NCBI RefSeq assembly: GCF_023195775.1
Contig: NZ_CP096205.1
Location: 3,431,001-3,495,000 of the forward strand
DNA: 64,000 nt
From: Flavobacterium azooxidireducens
GTDB lineage: Bacteria; Bacteroidota; Bacteroidia; Flavobacteriales; Flavobacteriaceae
Direction: 5' to 3'
How positions within the stretch are numbered: the stretch's first letter is position 1; each line of letters opens with the position of its first letter. The translations under genes were made by a program, and so were the position numbers. Shown here piece by piece: positions 18,578 to 28,700 of this stretch. The notes beneath the pieces are model-generated. The model was given only the letters and a program-made list of their open reading frames with translations. It was not told the origin of the DNA and did not search any database.

Positions 18578-20104
18578 CTATTTGTTCAACATTACATTAT
18601 ACGTTGGGTCTTCGATTACATTAACTTCAATAATACTTTCTGCATTTTTAATAAGCGAACGGCAATCGGGACTCAAATGCCTTAACTGGATTTTCTTCCC
18701 TTGTTTGTGGTAGCGTTCAGTCAATCGGTTTAAGGCTTCAATGGCAGACATATCTACGACACGACTTTCTTTAAAATCGATGATAATTTCTGTTGGATCA
18801 TTCAAAATGTCAAACTTTTCAATAAAAGCGGTAGTTGAACCAAAGAATAATGGTTCGTAAATTTCATAATGTTTTACGCCATTGTAATCCACATATTTTC
18901 TGGCACGAATTCGCTTTGCATTATCCCACGCAAAAACCAAGGCTGCTATAATTACACCAATTAAAACCGCTAAAGCTAAATTGTGTAAAAACACAGTTAC
19001 CAAAGTAACCAACACCATTACCAATATATCTGATTTTGGAAATTTGGTAAACGTTTTTAAACTTGCCCACTCAAATGTTCCAATTGCCACCATAATCATT
19101 AAGCCGGTTAGAGCGGCCATAGGAACTTTTTCAATTAAACTACTCCCAAACATCACAAAAACCAATAGCATAACTGAAGCTACAATTCCTGATAATCTCG
19201 CCCTTGCTCCATTTGACACATTAATCAAACTTTGTCCAATCATAGCACAACCGCCCATTCCTGAGAAAAAACCCGATAAAATATTGGCTGTTCCTTGTGC
19301 AACAGCTTCTCTGTTACTGTGTCCGTGACTTTCTGTTAATTCGTCAACAATGTTTAAAGTTAGCAAACTTTCTATCAAACCAACTCCGGCAACAATGGCT
19401 GCATACGGGAAAATTATTTGTAATGTTTCAAATGTAAATGGGATGGAAGGGATGTGAAACGGCGGAAAACCTCCTTTGATTGAAGCGATATCACCAACCG
19501 TTTTAGTATCTAATTTTAAGAAATAAACCAATCCGAAAACAACTAAAATAGCAGTTAATGAAGCCGGAATTGCTTTGGTTAATTTTGGTAAGCCCCAAAT
19601 TATTAACATAGTTAAAAATACTAAACCAAGTAATAAATACAGATTTCCTCCTGTTAACCAATTTCCTGAAATGTCTTTAAATTGATCTAATTGCGACATA
19701 AAAATGATGATGGCCAAACCGTTTACAAATCCAAAAATTACGGGATGCGGAACCAATCGAATGAGTTTACCCAATTTTAAAAAACCTGCTGCCATTTGAA
19801 TAATTCCGGCAATAATTACGGTGGCAAAAATATATTCCACTCCATGACTTTGGGCTAAAGTAACCACAACAACTGCAACAGCACCTGTAGCACCGGAAAT
19901 CATTCCGGGACGACCACCTAAAATACTGGTCACTAATCCCATCATAAAAGCGGCATAAAGTCCGACTAATGGCGAAACTCCTGCTATCATTGCAAATGCA
20001 ACTGCTTCTGGAACTAAAGCTAAGGCAACGGTTAATCCTGATAGTATTTCTGTTTTATAATCTACTTTTTGTTTAAAATCGAATAAATTAATGACTTTTT
20101 GCAT
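18578..20104 (-). CDS. SulP/SLC26 family anion transporter with C-terminal STAS domain
   Basis: 508 residues from the start at 20104. A longer frame to 20173 would add 23 residues not typical of the family, whose members start close to the DFKQKVDYKTEILSGLTVALALVPEAVAFA segment seen here. About 10-12 membrane segments (~25-395) carry the GLYAAF and GAMMGQS-like (GGCAMIGQSLINVSNGARARLS) signatures. A STAS domain covers ~420-508 (DFKESRVVDMSAIEAL). The likely substrate is sulfate or bicarbonate, and coupling to Na+ or H+ is unknown. A promoter about 155 bases upstream leaves a leader with a small ORF. Confidence 0.88.
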   Translation of the reverse strand: MQKVINLFDFKQKVDYKTEILSGLTVALALVPEAVAFAMIAGVSPLVGLYAAFMMGLVTSILGGRPGMISGATGAVAVVVVTLAQSHGVEYIFATVIIAGIIQMAAGFLKLGKLIRLVPHPVIFGFVNGLAIIIFMSQLDQFKDISGNWLTGGNLYLLLGLVFLTMLIIWGLPKLTKAIPASLTAILVVFGLVYFLKLDTKTVGDIASIKGGFPPFHIPSIPFTFETLQIIFPYAAIVAGVGLIESLLTLNIVDELTESHGHSNREAVAQGTANILSGFFSGMGGCAMIGQSLINVSNGARARLSGIVASVMLLVFVMFGSSLIEKVPMAALTGLMIMVAIGTFEWASLKTFTKFPKSDILVMVLVTLVTVFLHNLALAVLIGVIIAALVFAWDNAKRIRARKYVDYNGVKHYEIYEPLFFGSTTAFIEKFDILNDPTEIIIDFKESRVVDMSAIEALNRLTERYHKQGKKIQLRHLSPDCRSLIKNAESIIEVNVIEDPTYNVMLNK

Positions 20105-20210
20105 ATAAATAGTTTGAATATGTTTAAAATGATATTTTGTCCAAAAAAGAAATGGATGTAAAAAATGAACCAATAAAATTATTGGAAATTAAAAAAGAAT
20201 TAACCCACCA

Positions 20211-20255
20211 TCAAGGCGGCGTAAGCTGAGAAGTTGAAGTAGCTGCTTTTTTCAT
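20211..20255 (-). CDS. Possible 14-residue leader peptide upstream of sulP
   Basis: A minus-strand ORF encodes MKKAATSTSQLTPP then TGA. Its ATG lies only about 8 bases after the -7 box TACTTTTG at 20263-20270, so it would be translated from nearly leaderless mRNA. The Pro-Pro-stop ending is the type of sequence that slows ribosomes, which would suit an attenuation leader. Translation and function are unproven. Confidence 0.3.
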   Translation of the reverse strand: MKKAATSTSQLTPP

Positions 20256-20262
20256 AGAGCGG

Positions 20263-20293
20263 CAAAAGTAGTATAAAAAAGTAGAAAGAACAA
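20263..20293 (-). promoter_or_regulatory. Promoter for sulP
   Basis: The minus strand has TTG at 20291-20293, a 20-base spacer and TACTTTTG at 20263-20270. This matches the Bacteroidota consensus. It places transcription start near 20257, about 150 nt before the sulP start codon. Confidence 0.6.
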
Positions 20294-20330
20294 GAAGAAG
20301 GGATTTTGAAATGGTTATGAAAGTTAATTT

Positions 20331-20948
20331 TTATCCAATCAAAAGCCTTTTCTTCAACTTTAAAAACACCAAAGCTGTAATAAAAGCATCACCGGAAGCT
20401 GTGTGACGGTCGCTTCTTTCTACTTTTAAAACTTTGCAAAGTTCGTCTAACGTAGAGTGTTGATCTTCTTGCAAACCTTTGAATTTTTGATACATAGCAT
20501 CGGTATCCATGCTATCGTTTTTGAGTTTTCCTACGTCTAAACGTTTGAGAGCTTGGTTAATCATTTCGATATCAAAATTCACATTGTGACCGATTAAAGT
20601 GGCGTTTTTGATGAATTCTAAAAATCGAATGACAGCTTCGGCTTCTACAATTTTTTCTTCTTTTCCTTCTTTCAAAATTCCGTGAATAGAAGCAACTTCC
20701 GGTTTATAAATAGCTTGTTTTAAGAAAAGCTCCAGCGAATCATTCACAATCACAGAACTATCAATCACAGTAACTGCTCCAATAGATAGAATAACATCTT
20801 TGCGATAATCTAATCCGGTAGTTTCACAATCAAAAACCACATATCTTTTTGGTTTTGAAGGATCGGGTTCGCTCTCAAAATTTTCGAGATAATTTTCCCA
20901 AAATTTCGGATAATCTTTGCTTACTTTTTTAAACCAATCTAATACCAT
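20331..20948 (-). CDS. DnaQ-like DEDDh 3'-5' exonuclease
   Basis: 205 residues. The exonuclease core starts at ~35 and has all catalytic residues: Asp40 and Glu42 in DCETTG, Asp126 in HNVNFD, His182 in RHTASGD and Asp187. It resembles PolC/epsilon-type exonucleases without a polymerase domain. It begins 3 bp after the stop of the cNMP/CBS/DUF294 gene. This pairing is common in bacteria near anion or acetate transporters, as I recall. The substrate, DNA repair ends or a nucleotide signal, cannot be told from sequence. Confidence 0.88.
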   Translation of the reverse strand: MVLDWFKKVSKDYPKFWENYLENFESEPDPSKPKRYVVFDCETTGLDYRKDVILSIGAVTVIDSSVIVNDSLELFLKQAIYKPEVASIHGILKEGKEEKIVEAEAVIRFLEFIKNATLIGHNVNFDIEMINQALKRLDVGKLKNDSMDTDAMYQKFKGLQEDQHSTLDELCKVLKVERSDRHTASGDAFITALVFLKLKKRLLIG

Positions 20949-20951
20949 AGT

Positions 20952-22871
20952 TTAGGTGAAATAAGTGAGTTGAAAACGATTTTTTATAGCATCCTGAATA
21001 TCCCGAATTGGTTGAAAAGCGTTTTTAAGCTTTACTTTATCTGATTTCGATAACTCATTCAAATTCAAATACCTACCATTATTACTATTTAGTAAACCTT
21101 CTTCGGTTCTAAAGAGTGAAAGTGTGGAAAAAGCTTCGGCACAACTTTCAAATAAATCAGCGTTTTGAGGTTCTAATTCGGCCATTTTTTTGTACCGTTG
21201 ATAGGTATTGTTGATGCCTCTTACACCTTGACTTAAAACCAGCAAACGAGCAGCATCAACCAATGGCATGATGGCTCGGCTTTTAATATCAAAAGTATCT
21301 TTGTGTTCACCATCATCTTCCACCAGAAACTGACGGAAAAAGCCTAAAGGCGGTGGATTTTTCAATGCATCCGTACCCAAATAAGCAAAAAATAATTGGT
21401 TGTTGTGAACATTAGCAAAGATGTTTTCTGTAATCAAATCAACTAAATTTTCATCACCAACTATAAAATCATAATCAAAGAAAATGGAACACATCAAAAT
21501 TCCTTTTTCACCGGGTTTATTAATCCACGAATTATATTGTTTGTTCCAATCTGTAACCGATTTGCACCACATAGGATTGCTGGCCATCATGTCTGCCGGA
21601 CAAAATTCGTAACCAACTTTATTGAGTGTTTTGGTCACTTTTTCGGCTAATTCGAGGAAATATTTTTTCACATCGTCATAACGTTCTTCTTCCACATCTT
21701 CAAAAACTAAGGCATTATCTTGATCAGTCATCAATAATTGCTCTTTACGGCCTTGGCTTCCAATATTCATCCAAGCAAATCGAGTAGGGGGTTGCTCTTC
21801 CATTTTTTCAATGGCTAATTCAACGGCTCTTTTGGTGATAGCAATATTGATTTCGCCTACAATATTAGAAATATGTTGAATTGGAATATTTTTATCTAAC
21901 GAATTCTGAATCAAATCGTTTAGTTTTTCACGAACGGCTTTTAATTCTTTAGAACGAGTTGCCCGTTTGGTTTGTTTAAGCAAAACGCCGGGATTATTTG
22001 CTTGTGCTGCTACAACATCATGTTCGGAAATAATTCCCATGATTTTTGATTTATTGGTTCCATCAACGGTAACACAAAGATGGCCAACATTATGTTTGAG
22101 CATCATCATTTGGGTTTCGGCAATAGAAATATTTTCCGCCACAGTAATTACCGGAGCCGACATGATTTGATCGACTGTAATATCAATAGGAAAGAGGCCA
22201 GTGGCGATTTTTGATCGTAAATCTTTATCGGTCACAATTCCAACCGGAAGATTATTATCTTGAATAATTACGCTTCCAATTTTGCTTTGTGTCATGGTTT
22301 GTGCCACAAATTTCACAATATCTTTTCTGGAAGCTGTAATTGGACTTTTTGTATATGAAATTGGTTGAAAATATTGAATTTCAGAACTTTGTTCATCATA
22401 AATCACATTTTCGGAAATCAATTTTCCTTTATTTTCTTTATCGTAAGGGTTTCTGGTGTTGGAAGCAAAACTTTCTAATAAAAAGCTCAAAACTTCAGCA
22501 TTTTGACTTACATAAGGTTTAAAAACTTCGATTGGAATGGCATACAAAAGACTTTCTTCGCGGGCTTTGGCTGTCATTAAGTAATTGTCTTTGGCAAAAA
22601 AGGGACGAAGACCGAGAATATCACCTTCATCACATTTATCAATTAGGGTTTCTTCGGCATCAGAAGTAACGGAAAGTCCGATAGCACCTTCTTTTACAAC
22701 ATAAAAAAAAGGATGTGTTTTATCACCAATTTTGAATAAAACATGGTTTTTTTCTACATGAACTACCTGAATTTCATTAGAAATTGAGACTAATTCAGGA
22801 TAGGTAAGACTGAAAAAAGGTGGAAAATTTTTGAGAAAATCCGCTATTCGTTCAGCAATTGAGTTTTTCAT
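20952..22871 (-). CDS. cNMP-binding / CBS-pair / DUF294 nucleotidyltransferase-like signalling protein
   Basis: 639 residues. Order: cyclic-nucleotide-binding-like domain (~10-135), a CBS pair (~165-300, with VGIVTDKDLRS and GIISEHDVV), a DUF294 nucleotidyltransferase-like domain (~330-475, with the motif GSQGRKEQLLMTDQDNALVF at about 365-385) and an alpha-helical DUF294 C-terminal domain. The GS..GR.E...TD.D pattern is like GlnD/GlnE-type transferases, so it may uridylylate or adenylylate a partner in response to nucleotide binding. Substrate and partner are unknown. It is co-transcribed with the exonuclease downstream. Confidence 0.88.
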   Translation of the reverse strand: MKNSIAERIADFLKNFPPFFSLTYPELVSISNEIQVVHVEKNHVLFKIGDKTHPFFYVVKEGAIGLSVTSDAEETLIDKCDEGDILGLRPFFAKDNYLMTAKAREESLLYAIPIEVFKPYVSQNAEVLSFLLESFASNTRNPYDKENKGKLISENVIYDEQSSEIQYFQPISYTKSPITASRKDIVKFVAQTMTQSKIGSVIIQDNNLPVGIVTDKDLRSKIATGLFPIDITVDQIMSAPVITVAENISIAETQMMMLKHNVGHLCVTVDGTNKSKIMGIISEHDVVAAQANNPGVLLKQTKRATRSKELKAVREKLNDLIQNSLDKNIPIQHISNIVGEINIAITKRAVELAIEKMEEQPPTRFAWMNIGSQGRKEQLLMTDQDNALVFEDVEEERYDDVKKYFLELAEKVTKTLNKVGYEFCPADMMASNPMWCKSVTDWNKQYNSWINKPGEKGILMCSIFFDYDFIVGDENLVDLITENIFANVHNNQLFFAYLGTDALKNPPPLGFFRQFLVEDDGEHKDTFDIKSRAIMPLVDAARLLVLSQGVRGINNTYQRYKKMAELEPQNADLFESCAEAFSTLSLFRTEEGLLNSNNGRYLNLNELSKSDKVKLKNAFQPIRDIQDAIKNRFQLTYFT

Positions 22872-22965
22872 ACCAATAGTAATTAAAACGATAAAGTTAC
22901 ATAAATTCTAAGAGTAGATTCAAATTTACAATCAGATTTATTAACTTTATCAAAAATAGAATAGT

Positions 22966-23568
22966 ATGCAAAATAGAAAATTTATTTTGATTTTAGGATT
23001 CCTGTTAGGATGGTTTTCATTGATCACTCAATTTATCATCATGATTCAAAATAGAGAAGTTGCTGTTTTCGACACTATTGTTCGTTTTTTTACTTTTTTC
23101 ACGATTTTGTCTAATATTTTAGTATCGATCTGTTTTACATCAAACTTATTTAATTTTTCTTCATTTTTTAAATCGTATAAAGTACAAACAGCTATTGCAG
23201 TTTACATTAGCATTGTAGCCATCGTCTATAATGTTATTTTGCGTTTTATTTGGAATCCAACCGGTTTGCAGCGAATTGTTGACGAGTTGTTACATGTTAT
23301 AAATCCGATAGTTTTTGTAATGTATTGGTATATGGCTAAAAACGAAATTTCTATATCGTATAAATTCATTTTTAAAATTTTAATTTTTCCGATACTATAT
23401 TTAATTACAGTTTTATTGATTGGAAATTATTCAAATCATTATCCGTATCCGTTTTTGAATATAAATACAATTGGTTATACGAGTGTAGTGATAAATAGTA
23501 TTGGAATATCGCTAGCATTTGTTCTTGTATCATTATTATTTGTATTTATCAGTAATAGAAGGATATGA
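22966..23568 (+). CDS. Pr6Pr family membrane protein
   Basis: 200 residues with about six hydrophobic segments and little soluble sequence. The pattern (a long first helix, TFFTILSNI, RFIWNPTG, DELLHVINPI, NHYPYPFLNI) matches my recollection of the Pr6Pr/FAR-17a-like group of six-TM proteins. It stands alone, divergent from the DUF294 gene with a 94-bp gap. No catalytic residue or substrate can be named. Confidence 0.7.
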   Translation: MQNRKFILILGFLLGWFSLITQFIIMIQNREVAVFDTIVRFFTFFTILSNILVSICFTSNLFNFSSFFKSYKVQTAIAVYISIVAIVYNVILRFIWNPTGLQRIVDELLHVINPIVFVMYWYMAKNEISISYKFIFKILIFPILYLITVLLIGNYSNHYPYPFLNINTIGYTSVVINSIGISLAFVLVSLLFVFISNRRI

Positions 23569-24020
<452 letters not shown>

Positions 24021-25667
24021 ATGAGAAAAGTTTTTACCTTTTTTGGTGCTCTTCTGTTTATTTACGGAGGTGCACAAACTACTACAGTTACGTATACTGC
24101 GTCGAGTGCAAACTTTCCAAATCCGGAACGTGGATTTTATAAGTACAGTGATACGGAATCTTCATCGTCAAGTGGTTATAATCTTTTGAACCAATCGTCA
24201 TTGACAAACTATCGTACAAATCAGAATATCACATTGATTTTTAGGTATTTTTATTTGAATGATTATGTGAATACTACCATTCCTCAATCTTATTTGGATA
24301 ATATGCAAACGGATTTTAATCGAATTCGTAATGCCGGATTAAAAAGTGTAATTCGTTTTGCTTATTCAGATGATTATGGAGATGATGTTGTGTTAGATGC
24401 TACTAAGGCAAGAATGTTAGAACACATTAACCAAATCAAGCCTTTATTAATTGCGAATGCTGATGTTATTGCCGTTATGCAAGCCGGATTTATTGGTGCT
24501 TGGGGAGAATGGTATTATACCGACCAAGCCGAATTTGGCGGTTGGGGTTATAATGGAACTAGTTTAACTTCTTCAAATTATGCTCACCGAAAAAATATTA
24601 CAGATGCTATTTTGAATGCTTTACCAAACACAAGAGCGGTTCAGATTCGTTATCCAAAGATGAAACAGCAAATGTATAACACTACTACTCCTCTCCCACC
24701 GAGTCAAGCATACACAAACACAAGTTTAGCTAGAATTGGACACCACAATGATTGTTTTTTATCAAGTAATACAGATGTTGGAACTTACACTAATGTGAAT
24801 ACTGAATATCCTTATTTAGATCAAGAAACACAATTTGTACCAATGGGCGGTGAAACATGTGCAGTATTTGAATCGAGAACAAATTGTTCGACTGCTCAAT
24901 TTGAAATGGCTAAATTTCACTGGTCCTATCTTAATTTAGATTATCACCCAAGTGTTATAAATGGATGGCAAACAGGAGATTGTTATCAGGAGATTCAAAA
25001 AAATCTTGGCTATCGTTTTGTATTAACTAGTGCAGTACTACCACAAACTGTTTCGTTAAGTAATCAATTGTCTGTTACCTTAAACATCAATAATGTTGGT
25101 TATGCAGCTCCATTTAATGAGCGTTATGCTTATATTGTTTTGAAAAATGTATCTACAAATGATGTTTTTTCAATTATGTTGGATTCTGATCCGAGAAATT
25201 GGCAAGATCAAGTAACTATTACAGAAAATCTAACTTTACCGGAAGGAATTATTCCAGGAAATTATGATTTGTTTTTACACCTTCCTGATGCTTATGCCTC
25301 TTTAGCAAACAGACCGGAATATGCAATTCGTTTTGCTAACAATAATATGTGGGAAGCATCAACCGGTTACAATAGATTGAACCACAAAATTGAAATTACA
25401 GAAACTCTTGGTATTGCCGACAACAACCGTTTGAAAGTTGTTTTACACCCAGTTCCTGCTGATAATGAGTTAATTGTTGAAATGGATGCAGCATCTGAAT
25501 ATAGCTTTACAGTTTATAATTCATTAGGTCAACAAATGAAATTGAATTCAACTCAAAGCGGAAATAAAGTAAGTTTTGACACGCAAGTCTTAACTAATGG
25601 TGTTTATTTCATTCAGTTTAATAACGGAGAAATCAATGATTCCAGAAGATTTATAGTGAAACACTAA
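24021..25667 (+). CDS. Secreted DUF4874/DUF4832 protein with T9SS sorting domain
   Basis: 548 residues. The signal peptide is about 1-18. Residues ~30-200 fit DUF4874 (NPERGFYKYSD, IRFAYSDDYGDD, MQAGFIGAWGEWYY) and ~210-450 fit DUF4832 (LARIGHHNDCFLSS, PMGGETCAVFE). The pair looks like a TIM-barrel glycoside-hydrolase-like part followed by a beta-sandwich, though no CAZy family is assigned that I know of. The GEWYY region has candidate acidic residues. A T9SS type A domain ends the protein (LHPVPADNELIVEM, NGVYFIQF). It is a single-gene unit with its own promoter and terminator and stands beside the Pel-like locus. Confidence 0.78.
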   Translation: MRKVFTFFGALLFIYGGAQTTTVTYTASSANFPNPERGFYKYSDTESSSSSGYNLLNQSSLTNYRTNQNITLIFRYFYLNDYVNTTIPQSYLDNMQTDFNRIRNAGLKSVIRFAYSDDYGDDVVLDATKARMLEHINQIKPLLIANADVIAVMQAGFIGAWGEWYYTDQAEFGGWGYNGTSLTSSNYAHRKNITDAILNALPNTRAVQIRYPKMKQQMYNTTTPLPPSQAYTNTSLARIGHHNDCFLSSNTDVGTYTNVNTEYPYLDQETQFVPMGGETCAVFESRTNCSTAQFEMAKFHWSYLNLDYHPSVINGWQTGDCYQEIQKNLGYRFVLTSAVLPQTVSLSNQLSVTLNINNVGYAAPFNERYAYIVLKNVSTNDVFSIMLDSDPRNWQDQVTITENLTLPEGIIPGNYDLFLHLPDAYASLANRPEYAIRFANNNMWEASTGYNRLNHKIEITETLGIADNNRLKVVLHPVPADNELIVEMDAASEYSFTVYNSLGQQMKLNSTQSGNKVSFDTQVLTNGVYFIQFNNGEINDSRRFIVKH

Positions 25668-25691
25668 AACAAGTTCATGTTTTTTATAGGG

Positions 25692-25723
25692 ATGATGAAG
25701 TACAAACTTTTGTACTTCATCAT
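25692..25723. terminator. Bidirectional terminator between the DUF4832 gene and the Pel-like operon
   Basis: ATGATGAAGTACAAA (25692-25706) and TTTGTACTTCATCAT (25709-25723) are perfect inverted repeats with T-rich flanks on the plus side. It probably ends the plus-strand gene and may also end the converging Pel-like operon, whose last stop codon is at 25727. Confidence 0.8.
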
Positions 25724-25726
25724 TTT

Positions 25727-28700
25727 TTATTTGGTACGATTCTTTTCTCTAAAACTATGTTTTAAACCAAATTGTACCGTATTAGAATAAAATTTATCTT
25801 GATTAAATATTTCAAAACCGGCTACTAGAGCTGTATAATTAAACAATCGATAGGAAATTGTTCCTGAAAATCGTTGAAATACATCGGCATAATCATCAAA
25901 AAAGTAAGCGGCTTCTACTTTTGCTTTAAAATCATTGGCTTCTAGACCGTAACTGTAGCTAAGTCCTCCTCCACCGAATAGACGTTTGTCTAACATCCAA
26001 TACGGATAACCATCACTTATATCGGCTGATCCGGTTTGAATAGAAGATTCTAAAAACGGAATTAACCTAGATTTTTTCTCTTCACCATCATCCCATGCAA
26101 CTCGCAAAGTGGCAGAAATGTCAATGTTATTATCGGTGATAAAATCGGTATTCGTTTTACTTTTAGTATAATAATTCGATTCAATTCCCAATGTAGCATT
26201 AATTTTCTTCATAAAATAAACACTTTGATACAGAACCGATTGAACATGATAAATCTCTTTGGCATGTCCGGGAGCGGTTTGAACCGGAAAAACATTGACT
26301 TGAGCTGAACTGAAATTTTTCTTGAATGTTTTATTTACACCGGCACCAAACTGAAAATAGGTTTGTTGATAATTATCCATTTCAAATCTAATTCTGGACC
26401 AATATTGATATTTATCAAATGAAAACGGATTTTTATATTGATATTCTACACCGTAAACTCTGGTAAATTTATTATCGTCTGAAATAATTAATTGCTGATT
26501 GTCTTGATTATTCTGTGAACTAGAATCACCAATAATCGTATCAACCGTAGAACGAATTAAAGGGAAAAATTCAGAATATGTACCAGCAAATCGATGAAGG
26601 TTCTTCTTCTTATCATAAAAATTATAAGAATGTCTTGTTGCTAATGAAGCTGTACGGTCTTTGTTGGTTTGAATTTCATTTTCAGATTCAATAAAATTAC
26701 CATATTTTAAACGATTGGTTTTAGTGACGGCCATTCTCACGTTGTCTAAAAACAATTCAGGATAATTGGCTAATAAATCTTGTTGTAAAAATTCATCTTG
26801 ATAAACAACATCTGCATTTAATGCTTTTCTAAGCGATTCTTTTTCTTTTGATTCCGGTAATTCGCTTGCTAAAATCCATGCTTCTTTGAATTTACCCATA
26901 TCATGGTAATAATTTGCCATCAATGCTTTTGTTTTATAATCATCCGGATTTTTATCCATATGACTGTTGTATTCATTGATTAAATTATCATACTGTTTCA
27001 ACTGAAATAACCATTCCATTTTGTTGGCAATATCAATTTCATTACTGTAAAATGACCAATCGTAGGCTTTTTGATAGTTTTTTTCGTTAGCATAAAGCCA
27101 TGTAATATTGGTGGCTAGCTCTCGGTAATCTTCGGAGGGTTCGATTTTTTCTAATTCAACCAAAGCTGTTTGAGGTTCATACCAAAGTAAATGTTGAAGA
27201 TAGTTAAACATACTTTGTTTTCCGGTATCAACACCCAAAAGGGCAATTAAAGCTTGTTTAATTTTTTCTCTATTTTCCGGTGTATTAAAATTAGCTACAT
27301 AACTGTTTAACAAATCTTTATCTCTCGGATTAACCAACAATTGAGCATTTATCCATTTTTCCATAGCTAAATCGTTTGGATAACCAATTAATCTATCTAA
27401 TTCTACAGAATACATAACATTTTCTTTAGTTGGATATTTTGTACAATGTTTTTCTAACATAGTCCAAACTTCATCGCCTTTGTTGTCCCAAGACATGTAT
27501 TCTGCATATTTATTCCAGGTTGGATAATCTATTTTTGGTTCTGCAAGCATGCGTTGTTTTAATGCGGCTTTCTCTAATCTGATTTCTTCTTCATAATTCT
27601 CGGCACTATCTTCTTCGCCTTGTTCAAAAACTTTCACTTTTGCAATGTAAGTGTAATAATCATTTTGCACTTTATTATAAATAAAATCTAGTTCTTTATC
27701 TCTGTATTCGCGATAATCTTTAATTTTAATAACAGGTTCATTGGTGTAAACAGAATATAAATATCCATTCAAATATTTTGTTTTTGAAAAAATTACAGCA
27801 ATTGATTTTAATTGAAGTTCAATGTTTTCAGCATTTTCTAACGATCCGTACAGAAACCAATACTGACTGTTAGACATTGAATTTTCCGGATTTAATTCTT
27901 CTACAATATATTTTCCGTCGTATGATTTATGATTAAATTTTGAAGCTCTCCAGTCTAACGCAATAAAGCCTCCTTCGCCGGCATTTAAAAAGCGTGATTG
28001 CGGAAATGCTGTAGTAAATTCTTTTAGATATTTATCAAATTGAGCCATTAATCCGCCCGATTTTCCTTTGGTTTTTCGCCATCCTAATCCTTTTGCATTT
28101 CTTAGTTCAAAATCACCGGCACTTTTGTTAAACGGACTTGGAATTTGATAAACATCATCCGGATGCACAAAATGATTCCAAATCCCGGTGTATAAATACA
28201 TGGATTGAATGTTGTATTTTGAATTATTATCCACTTCAAAACCACTTGAAATACGAGGATAATCAAACATCCCGTGATGATACGGATCAAAATCAAACTC
28301 GCGGTTTCCACCATCATACGTTTCACCTAAATATAAACTACACATAAAACTAATGGAAGGAAGTCCTTCTTTTAGTCTTTTTAATCCCATTTGATCAATA
28401 TAATTTGACGGCGGAACATATGAAATTGGCAAATCGCCAAAGCTGCTTACTTTCCATTTTTTTTGAACTCCTTCTAATGCAGTAACTATAAATTCGGGTT
28501 TTTTCCAATCTCTTTTTACCAATGAAACGTGGTTATAGCCATGAAATCCCAATTCGTGTCCGTTTTTGATACAGTCTCTCATTAACCAACTACTCACGGG
28601 TTCTACCCTACCTCCGGTAGAAACTTTTTTAGCATCCCATTGACTGAATAAAAAAGGAGGATCAGTTTTGGCATTATAATCAAAAGCGGGAACAGCAGTG

